Source: DAOUJI01 sp965219565 (GTDB lineage: Bacteria; Chloroflexota; Dehalococcoidia; Lucifugimonadales; JAGWBF01). From it: 64,000 nt of DNA. Positions 58,096 through 64,000 of this stretch are shown here, in pieces (position 1 is the first letter of the stretch; each line of letters starts with the position of its first letter). The stretch spans positions 2,232,001 to 2,296,000 of the forward strand of contig OZ244780.1 of assembly GCA_965219565.1 (NCBI GenBank), read 5' to 3'. The position numbers and the translations under genes were made by a program. A model generated the notes under the pieces. That model saw only the letters and a program-made list of their open reading frames with translations. It was not told where the DNA came from and did not search any database.

Positions 58096-58251
58096 CTAGC
58101 GGCGGTTCCCGAAGGGCCAAAGCGCCTTCTTAAGCTTAGAAAGCAACCCCTGATTGCCACGCCCCCGACTCCTCCCTAGCCGGCGCTCCAGGCAGGCCTG
58201 GCACGTGCAGGCGGGAGGATGGTCGTAGTACCACTCAGGACGGCCAGTCAT
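58096..58251 (-). CDS. 51-residue Cys-rich small protein
   Basis: An ORF starting at ATG 58251: MTGRPEWYYDHPPACTCQAC, then a basic tail. The head is nearly the same as that of the CAP protein 1 kb downstream (GRPxWxYDHPPACTCxAC), but no TM or CAP domain follows. It may be a free zinc-knuckle protein or the remnant of a second CAP gene. It has no separate terminator and lies just upstream of the tandem EthD-like gene. Confidence 0.55.
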   Translation of the reverse strand: MTGRPEWYYDHPPACTCQACLERRLGRSRGRGNQGLLSKLKKALWPFGNRR

Positions 58252-58264
58252 GGCGTGGCGACTC

Positions 58265-58468
58265 TCACTGTGCGCGGCCCGACGGACCCCTGCCCTTGTC
58301 TCCGCCCATAGCCGCTTTGATAGGGGCCAGCAATAATTTGATAAGCATGAAGGGCGCCAGCGCCCATGCCGTCAAGAAGTCCTGACCTCCTCCGTTGGCT
58401 GGTGGAACCGTGGAGTTGGACGGGAGCCGTGGCTCGTCGGAGCTGTTGAAAACCCTTTTCCAGACCAT
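58265..58468 (-). CDS. small putative membrane protein
   Basis: A 67-residue frame whose second half is one hydrophobic helix (FLTAWALAPFMLIKLLLAPIK) with a Gly/Arg-rich end. An internal TTG after GGAGG would give a 36-residue version. It lies between the Zn-dehydrogenase and the Cys-rich ORF on the same strand. No family is recognised and it may be a chance frame. Confidence 0.35.
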   Translation of the reverse strand: MVWKRVFNSSDEPRLPSNSTVPPANGGGQDFLTAWALAPFMLIKLLLAPIKAAMGGDKGRGPSGRAQ

Positions 58469-58487
58469 TGGACCGCCTGGTCTAAAT

Positions 58488-59573
58488 CTAGTCGAACATC
58501 AGGACTGTCCTGGCCACCTCGCCAGCCTTCATGGCCCGGAAAGCCTCGTTGACGTCGTCCAGACGCCCTCGGCGGGTGATCATTTCGTCCAGCATAAGCT
58601 TTCCCTGACGGTAGTAGTCTATATAGTCGAGCATGTCTATCCTGAAGCGATTGGAGCCCATCGTGCTGCCTTGCATTCTCTTTTCAGTCAGGAAGGACGC
58701 CCCGTTTATGGTGACTTTCTGACCGAAGGGAATCATGCCTATGATAGTGGCAGTGCCGCCCTTTTGGAGACATTCATAGCACTGCTCAGCAGCTTGCTTG
58801 TTGCCGACTGCCTCGAAGGAGTATTCTACGCCACCCCCGGTGAGTTCTTTGATGGCCGCCACCGGGTCTTCCTTGGAGGAGTCCACTGTATGGGTCGCGC
58901 CCATCTGGGACGCCCTTTCCAGCTTGCCGCCCATGGGGTCCACGGCGATTATCTGGGACGCGCCGGCAATTCTGGCGCCCTGGATGGCCGAAAGTCCGAC
59001 GCCGCCTGCTCCGTACACAGCGACTGTGGCGCCAGGAGGAAGCTTTGCCGTGTTGAGCACGGCGCCCACACCGGTAGTGACCCCGCAGCCGATGAGAGCC
59101 GCCCTGTCCATTGGTAGGTCGTCGGGTATCTTGGCCACCGAGTTCTGGTGGACCAACATCTGCTCTGCAAAGGTGCCCAGCCCTGCCATCTGCTCTGGAG
59201 CGTCGCCCGATGAAGCAAGCTTATATCTGGGTTCGTCCTGAGGTGAACGGGCGGGCTTGTCCAGGCAAAGGTGAAACTGACCCCGTAGACACTTCCTGCA
59301 GTTGCCGCAATATACCGACGGGCACGTGATTACGTGGTCGCCTGGTTGCACGTAGGTGACCGCCTCTCCCACCGCTTCCACCACTCCGGCTCCTTCATGG
59401 CCCAGGATGGCCGGAGGGTCTTTGGGGTATAAACCATCTACGTAATGGAGGTCGCTGTGGCAGACTCCGCTGGCCCCGGTACGGAGCAATACCTCATCTG
59501 GTCTGGGATTGTCGACGTCCACGTTTTCAATAGCCAGCGGCTGGTTGGGTCCATGGAAGACGGCGGCTTTCAT
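58488..59573 (-). CDS. zinc-dependent alcohol dehydrogenase
   Basis: A 361-residue medium-chain dehydrogenase. The catalytic zinc site shows SGVCHSDLHYVDG and GHEGAGVV; the structural zinc has four Cys (CPSVYCGNCRKCLRGQFHLC); the NAD fold is VYGAGGVGLSAIQGARIAGA followed by the acidic end of the strand. ATG 59573 (MKAAVFHGPNQ) after GGAGTC is chosen over the longer frame to 59645. It oxidises primary alcohols or hydroxyacids; the closest relatives are class III-like. Confidence 0.94.
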   Translation of the reverse strand: MKAAVFHGPNQPLAIENVDVDNPRPDEVLLRTGASGVCHSDLHYVDGLYPKDPPAILGHEGAGVVEAVGEAVTYVQPGDHVITCPSVYCGNCRKCLRGQFHLCLDKPARSPQDEPRYKLASSGDAPEQMAGLGTFAEQMLVHQNSVAKIPDDLPMDRAALIGCGVTTGVGAVLNTAKLPPGATVAVYGAGGVGLSAIQGARIAGASQIIAVDPMGGKLERASQMGATHTVDSSKEDPVAAIKELTGGGVEYSFEAVGNKQAAEQCYECLQKGGTATIIGMIPFGQKVTINGASFLTEKRMQGSTMGSNRFRIDMLDYIDYYRQGKLMLDEMITRRGRLDDVNEAFRAMKAGEVARTVLMFD

Positions 59574-59645
59574 AGATGACTCCTGTATCAACAAGAATAG
59601 TCCAAGGCTTGTTGGAAGTTTAAAGTCCCGCCATATCGGTGTCAA

Positions 59646-59961
59646 CGAAATATGGGTCGGCAGGCGCCCGGCCGGATATGGGCAGTCCGGTCAAACGCCC
59701 TCGATCCTGTCATTCCGAAACGGAGCGCAGCGGAGTGGGGAATCTCAAATCTGTGTCTCAATCTAAACCGTCGAGCAATCCGGCCTCCGCGTCGAAAGGC
59801 CATGTTTCCGAAAAGGTGGCTTGACTACGAGCAGCGCTCTTAGATTCCTCGCTGCGCTCGGAATGACAGGTGGGGAAGGGGCGATGGGGGATGACGGGTT
59901 GCGTGGGATCAGTAGGGCGCTGGCGGACCAACCTATTTCACGGAAGGGGCCAGCCGTTGGG
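59646..59961. repeat. intergenic inverted repeat region
   Basis: A 316-base gap. A unit CTGTCATTCCGAAACGGAGC at 59707-59726 and its inverted partner CTCGCTGCGCTCGGAATGAC (59848-59867) form long imperfect arms about 120 bases apart. This is typical of a non-autonomous palindromic element. No gene is seen. Confidence 0.65.
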
Positions 59962-60897
59962 CTAGCGGCTACCACGGAGGCGGGGGTCCAAAACGTCGCG
60001 CATGCCGTCGCCGAAGAGGTTCGCTCCATAGACGGCCAATGCTATGGCCACACCTGGAGCTATGACGGCCCATTGGGCCTTCAGAATGAAGTCGTTGCTG
60101 GCGGAGTTGAGCATTCCGCCCCAGGTCGGTGTGGTCGGCGGCACCCCTAGCCCAAGGAACCCCAGAGAAGCTTCTGCCGTTATGGCCGTTCCCAGGGTAA
60201 GAGAAGCCAGAATCATGTATATGGCGAAGCAGTTGGGCACCAAGTGTCGGAAGATAATCCGGACAGGTGAAGCACCAACGGCCTTGGCCGCCAACACGTA
60301 GTCCATCTCCTTGATGCTAAGGGCCTGGGAGCGCACAGTGCGGGCGGTGCCTGGAGCCAGGAAGAAGGACAAGGCGAAAATCACGTTCCACACCGAAGGC
60401 CCCAACACGGACACGATGGCCAAGGCCAGAATTATCCCCGGGAAAGCCATGAAGGCGTCAATGACTCTTTGGAAGAACAGGTCGAAGGCGCCGCCGAGAT
60501 AGGCGCTTATGATGCCCAAAAAGGCTCCGGCGGTAATCCCAAGGGCAACGCTAAGGACTCCAACCAGCATCGAAATCCTGGCGCCAAATATGAGACGGCT
60601 CAGGTTGTCCCTGCCCGCCTCGTCGGTCCCCAGCAGATAAGTCCTTTCGCCGTCATTGGACTTAGTCCCAGGCACTGACCATGTCTCCCTGGCATGGGTC
60701 TTCGTGGGGTCCTGGGGCGTTATGGCCGGTGCGAATATGGCTACAACGGTGATGCCTACGAGAATAGCAAGTCCTACAACTCCGAGCGGTTTTCTTCTGG
60801 CGAATCTCCAAATTTCTCCAAAGACCGATAGGAACCCAAGCCATTGTCGTTTCTTCAATGGCGCACTGGCCGCGCTATCTATGAGATTATCCAACAT
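59962..60897 (-). CDS. ABC transporter permease, DppC/OppC type
   Basis: A 311-residue inner-membrane permease. A cytoplasmic N-terminus is followed by about six TM segments with the binding-protein-dependent signature AAKAVGASPVRIIFRHLVPNC (EAA loop form), then TAEASLGFLGLGVPPTTPTWG. It imports peptides, opines or related solutes together with the upstream DppB-type permease and the binding protein. The ATPase genes are not in view and must lie elsewhere or outside. Confidence 0.93.
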   Translation of the reverse strand: MLDNLIDSAASAPLKKRQWLGFLSVFGEIWRFARRKPLGVVGLAILVGITVVAIFAPAITPQDPTKTHARETWSVPGTKSNDGERTYLLGTDEAGRDNLSRLIFGARISMLVGVLSVALGITAGAFLGIISAYLGGAFDLFFQRVIDAFMAFPGIILALAIVSVLGPSVWNVIFALSFFLAPGTARTVRSQALSIKEMDYVLAAKAVGASPVRIIFRHLVPNCFAIYMILASLTLGTAITAEASLGFLGLGVPPTTPTWGGMLNSASNDFILKAQWAVIAPGVAIALAVYGANLFGDGMRDVLDPRLRGSR

Positions 60898-60922
60898 CGC
60901 TAGCTTGCCTTGCAGAACTCCG

Positions 60923-61882
60923 CTACGCGTAGCGCACTCTTGGGTCTAGCCAACCATATAGAAGGTCTACAACGAGGTTGATCGCCATCACCGCCAGAGC
61001 AGGCACCAGAATCAGAGCCTGAATCGACGGGTAATCCCTTAATTCTAGACTTGTAATCAACAGATTGCCTATGCCGGGCAGGTTGAATACGGTCTCTATG
61101 ATTACGATGCCGCCAATAAGGTTAGAGAACCTCCAACCTGAGACTGTAAGTATGGGCAGGAAGGCGTTTTTCAAGCTGTGGCGTCCAATCACCACCCAGT
61201 CCTTCAGTCCCTTGGCCCGAGCAGTCCGCACGTAGTCCTCCCGGAGGACTTCCAACATCGAGGACCTGGTGAGCCTCGCTATGAAGGCCATATCGTGGAG
61301 CCCAAGGATCATGGCCGGGAATATCATGATTACCAGGTTCTCCAGAGGTTTATCCCACAGCTCCACGTACAACAAAGAAGGCAGCCAACCTGTCCATCTG
61401 ACCAGTGCTGTCTGCATCAGCATCGCTGTCCAAAAAGTTGGAGCCGCCACGAACAGGATCGTAAAAATCTTACTCCCATAGTCTATGCCTGAGTCCTGCT
61501 TTACAGCGGACCAGACTCCCAGGGGCACGGCGATGACCATCGACAGAATGACTGACATCACCGCCAGCTGGATGGTAAGTGGGAACCTACGTTTCAGTGC
61601 GTCGATCACCGGGGTTTTGGTTTTGAAGGACGTTCCGAAGTCCCCGGTCATGACTCCCGCGAACCAGTCGCCGTACTGCACCATCAGAGGTCGGTCCAGA
61701 CCCAACTCCTTGCGAAGGTTGGCCAGTGCTTCCTGGTCAACCTCTCCCCCTTCGCCTTCCCCCAAAAAGCTCAAGAGTGCGGCGTCCCCTGGTAGAATGT
61801 TGATGATGAAGAAGGCGACGAAGGTTACAATGACGATCGTCGGGATAAACAGGAGCAGCCTTTTTATCACGTATGCGGTCAT
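60923..61882 (-). CDS. ABC transporter permease, DppB/OppB type
   Basis: A 319-residue permease with the DppB start (YVIKRLLLFIPTIVIVTFVA), the periplasmic loop before TM2 (LGLDRPLMVQYGDWFAGVM), the EAA motif (RTARAKGLKDWVVIGRHSLKNA) and IVIETVFNLPGIGNLLITSL near the end. It precedes the DppC gene by 25 bases. Typical substrate range is di- and oligopeptides or glutathione-like compounds. Confidence 0.94.
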   Translation of the reverse strand: MTAYVIKRLLLFIPTIVIVTFVAFFIINILPGDAALLSFLGEGEGGEVDQEALANLRKELGLDRPLMVQYGDWFAGVMTGDFGTSFKTKTPVIDALKRRFPLTIQLAVMSVILSMVIAVPLGVWSAVKQDSGIDYGSKIFTILFVAAPTFWTAMLMQTALVRWTGWLPSLLYVELWDKPLENLVIMIFPAMILGLHDMAFIARLTRSSMLEVLREDYVRTARAKGLKDWVVIGRHSLKNAFLPILTVSGWRFSNLIGGIVIIETVFNLPGIGNLLITSLELRDYPSIQALILVPALAVMAINLVVDLLYGWLDPRVRYA

Positions 61883-61924
61883 CGGCTAATCTCCCACGCC
61901 TCCCATTGGGTCGCCGGATACTTG

Positions 61925-61960
61925 CTCCCTCTCCCCGTGGGAGAGGGTTGGGGTGAGGGC
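61925..61960. repeat. dispersed palindromic repeat
   Basis: TCCCTCTCCCCGTGGGAGAG followed by GGTTGGGGTGAGGGC, between the binding-protein and permease genes of the ABC operon. Confidence 0.8.
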
Positions 61961-61987
61961 AAAGCGCCGTCAGTGACGCTTAATCAG

Positions 61988-62024
61988 GTTGACCTCTGCC
62001 GTTGGCGTTCCGGCAGAGGTCAAC
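61988..62024 (-). terminator. intercistronic hairpin after substrate-binding protein gene
   Basis: A perfect 14-bp stem GTTGACCTCTGCCG / CGGCAGAGGTCAAC with a nine-base loop, 21 bases beyond the stop of the binding-protein gene. It lacks a strong U-tract, so it probably attenuates or stabilises the 5' message, giving more binding protein than permease. Confidence 0.65.
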
Positions 62025-62045
62025 GTGTCTTGTTGCTGGCCGGCC

Positions 62046-64000
62046 TTACGGAGCCGGGTAAGGCGGGTTGTTCGGGTCGTAGAGCGGAGCGTCAGGGTCG
62101 AACCAGATGTGCTCCAACTCAGCGAGCATGTCTATAGGCCGGAGGTATTCCCCCCACTGGTTGGGCCATAGACCCTGGTTCTGTAGCTTGACACTGGTCA
62201 CTCCAAAGCTGGGGCCCCAACCCACCTGGAACCACTGGCTGCCACCCTCCCTGAGAATGTTGTCGGCCTCTTGCAGCAGTGCAGTCCTCTTCACGGGGTC
62301 GAGTTCCTTCTTCTGCCTTTCAAAAAGGTCTACTATTCTGGGGTCTTCGTAACCTAGAGGGTTCTCAGAACCTCCCGGCAGGTATATCGGTGAGAAGACT
62401 CCGTCCGGGTCGTCGCTCAACGTGGCGATAATCCGGTAGCTCAGCTGGAATTCTCCGGACGCCTGCCGAGTTATCCCTGCCACGCTCTCGACTTCCTCGA
62501 TGCCCACGTTCACCCAGTCGGCAATGGCCTCAAATTGCTCCTTGAGGAACACAGCCGCAGTCGGGTACACACTGACGGTCCTGACCATGATGTCGAATTC
62601 CAGAGGCTTGTTGGGGCCGTAGCCTGACGATTCCAACAGGGCCTTGGCCGCGTCCAAGTCCTCCTGGACTTTCGAGCCGTCTGCGTTCACCCTGTAGCCT
62701 TCCCACTCCGCCACCTCGGCTGCGCTATGAGCGACGCCTGGCCCAAAGTAGGAGCCTGGCCACATTACTCCGTCGTAGACTCCGTCTTTGAACTCTTGGC
62801 GGTTGATGGCCAAGTTAACCGCCTTCCTCACGTTGACATCGTCAAAGGGAGGATTGATGTGGTTTACGAAGGCCGCTATGGGGCCGGTTAGGGCCTCGCT
62901 GGGCCTGAGCCTGCCGCCGGACTGCTCTACGGCGGCTGCACGGGTGGCGGGAGTCACGCCGCCGGGTGAACCGGTCGAGCTAAGAGTCTGACCGGTAAGC
63001 ATGGACGCCACCTGGTTGCTCCGGCCTCTCACTACCAAGATGTCGATTTTGTTCAAGAAGGGAAGTCCGGACTTCCAGTAGTTGTCGTTCTTCTCAAAGG
63101 TCCAGCTTTCACCGACAACGGCTTCAGTCAGCCTGAAGGCTCCGGAACCCATCACATTCTCAGGCAGGTCGACGTCGAGACCCGAAGTGGTGTGGGCCTC
63201 ACTGACCATAGTCATGTAGTCCAGAGCCAGGAACTTCAAAAAAGCCCCGGCAGGGAAGGACATGGTCACGTCTATGGTGGTCGGGTCTATGACCTGAGAG
63301 CTTGCGTAGTACGCTTTTATGGCACCCGCCCTTGGGCGAGGTTCGCCCGGTTCCACCATGCGGTCGAGGCTGTACTTTATGTCTGAAGCCGAAACAGGCG
63401 CCCCGTTCTGCCAAGTAGCCGCCGGGTTGATGTTGAACGTGTACTTCAACCCGTCGTCGGACAACTTCCAGTCGGTGCACAAGTCACAGAGGACTTCCTG
63501 CGGGTTCTTGAAGTTGTAGTGAACCAATCCGTTGAAGGCGGCCCTGGCGCCACGGGTCGAGTCCAGCGCCGGAGCCACGTGCAAGTCAAAGTGGGACGCG
63601 TAGGCGTAGTTGTAGAGCGGAATGCTGCCGCCGTACTCACCCATGATCATCATCATGGCGTCCGGATCTGGTGTCGCCGTTGGAGGTATCTGGGCCACAG
63701 CCTCGGACACGGCTTTCTGCACGCCCGCGTCAACGGCGGACTTGATGGCCGCTTCCATCTGCTCGACGGTCAGACCTTCCGGTATCTCGGATATGGCTTG
63801 TGCCACGATCGCTTGCACGTCTGCCGCGGACAGCCCCTCGGGGATGCCGGCAATGGCCGACCCAACTATGCGCTGCACATCCTCAGAAGACAGTCCCTCA
63901 GGGATGTCTATGCCCATAATCCCTTGGTCCACGATGCCCCGTATCTCTTGAGTCAGAGCGCCGAAGTCGACCGGCGTGGGGGTTGGCTGCGCCGTTGGAG
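62046..64000 (-). CDS. ABC transporter substrate-binding protein, SBP_bac_5 type (5' end off window)
   Basis: The periplasmic binding protein of a peptide/solute importer. Core signs: FNGLVHYNFKNPQEVLCDLC, LKYTFNINPAATWQNGAPVS-ASDIKYSLDRM, and LNKIDILVVRGRSNQVASML, with a C-terminal SBP_bac_5 lobe. Before the domain lie three near-repeats of about 22 residues (IPEGLSSEDVQRIV, IPEGLSAADVQAIV, IPEGLTVEQMEAAI) and a Pro/Thr run that continues past the window edge. The frame is open to base 64000, so the true start and lipobox are outside; the GTG at 63932 is only internal. Confidence 0.93.
   Translation of the reverse strand, partial: PTAQPTPTPVDFGALTQEIRGIVDQGIMGIDIPEGLSSEDVQRIVGSAIAGIPEGLSAADVQAIVAQAISEIPEGLTVEQMEAAIKSAVDAGVQKAVSEAVAQIPPTATPDPDAMMMIMGEYGGSIPLYNYAYASHFDLHVAPALDSTRGARAAFNGLVHYNFKNPQEVLCDLCTDWKLSDDGLKYTFNINPAATWQNGAPVSASDIKYSLDRMVEPGEPRPRAGAIKAYYASSQVIDPTTIDVTMSFPAGAFLKFLALDYMTMVSEAHTTSGLDVDLPENVMGSGAFRLTEAVVGESWTFEKNDNYWKSGLPFLNKIDILVVRGRSNQVASMLTGQTLSSTGSPGGVTPATRAAAVEQSGGRLRPSEALTGPIAAFVNHINPPFDDVNVRKAVNLAINRQEFKDGVYDGVMWPGSYFGPGVAHSAAEVAEWEGYRVNADGSKVQEDLDAAKALLESSGYGPNKPLEFDIMVRTVSVYPTAAVFLKEQFEAIADWVNVGIEEVESVAGITRQASGEFQLSYRIIATLSDDPDGVFSPIYLPGGSENPLGYEDPRIVDLFERQKKELDPVKRTALLQEADNILREGGSQWFQVGWGPSFGVTSVKLQNQGLWPNQWGEYLRPIDMLAELEHIWFDPDAPLYDPNNPPYPAP

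Noticed and set aside
63720..63930. Repeats near the right edge as a CRISPR or satellite
   Set aside because: They are degenerate protein-coding repeats in a binding-protein gene.

Overview
The window is about 64 kb of GC-rich bacterial chromosome. It carries housekeeping genes (hom, folE, prfA-prmC, hisS, rel, rpsT, ppdK, metH, mutS2, asnS, gatC-gatA) interleaved with many small-molecule oxidation genes: two luciferase-like (LLM) flavin/F420 oxidoreductases, three short-chain dehydrogenases or Zn-dehydrogenases, five VOC domains in four genes, two enoyl-CoA hydratases, a CaiB-type CoA-transferase, an amidohydrolase, an SMP-30 lactonase and an HpcH-type aldolase. This mix, the CAP-domain protein with a DHPPACTC cysteine knuckle, and the frequent GTG/TTG starts suggest a Chloroflexota of the Dehalococcoidia/SAR202 type. 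That assignment is inferred from gene content; there is no rRNA here to test it. No tRNA, rRNA or CRISPR array was seen.

Layout. 1-5.5 kb: hom, then a tight folE / FemAB-like acyltransferase / GT4 glycosyltransferase run, a DUF502 membrane protein and a DUF457-like membrane protein. 5.5-7.9 kb: prmC, a DUF2283 gene and prfA on the minus strand, so a release factor is encoded next to its GGQ methyltransferase. 8.1-14 kb: two VOC genes with an MFS transporter, an LLM oxidoreductase, DUF167, a Fur-family regulator, enoyl-CoA hydratase and SDR. 14.3-19.3 kb: hisS, rel, rpsT with its terminator, and a LysR regulator without a canonical start codon. 19.4-30 kb: a geranylgeranyl-reductase-like flavoprotein broken by one in-frame TGA at a conserved Cys position, DUF1802, aldo/keto reductase, ppdK, a one-domain voltage-gated cation channel, a frameshifted GxxExxY gene and metH. 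30-37.5 kb: a Vms1-like (VLRF1) release factor candidate, an AbrB-PIN toxin-antitoxin pair, a DUF5678/retropepsin-like pair translationally coupled to mutS2, a double VOC protein, enoyl-CoA hydratase and a HicAB-like pair. 37.7-46.2 kb: a secreted S1C protease with a Pro/Thr linker, an HNH-like protein, a SnoaL-like protein, a CaiB CoA-transferase, a frameshifted methyltransferase and an McrBC type IV restriction locus whose mcrB carries one in-frame TGA. 46.3-49.6 kb: asnS, gatA and gatC. 49.9-55.4 kb: a candidate catabolic cluster (amidohydrolase, LLM monooxygenase, SMP-30 lactonase, VOC, HpcH aldolase, divergent SDR). 55.5-58.3 kb: a CAP-domain gene split by an IS30-family element, plus a small ORF with the same cysteine-rich head. 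58.5-64 kb: Zn-alcohol dehydrogenase and a dipeptide/oligopeptide-type ABC importer (two permeases and a substrate-binding protein running off the window edge).

Two features recur. A palindromic intergenic repeat (CCCTCTCCC...GGGAGAGGGTTGGGGTGAGGG type) appears at about nine places between genes. Several genes are broken by a single lesion: two in-frame TGA codons, two frameshifts and one IS insertion. This suggests either an actively decaying accessory genome or residual sequence errors.
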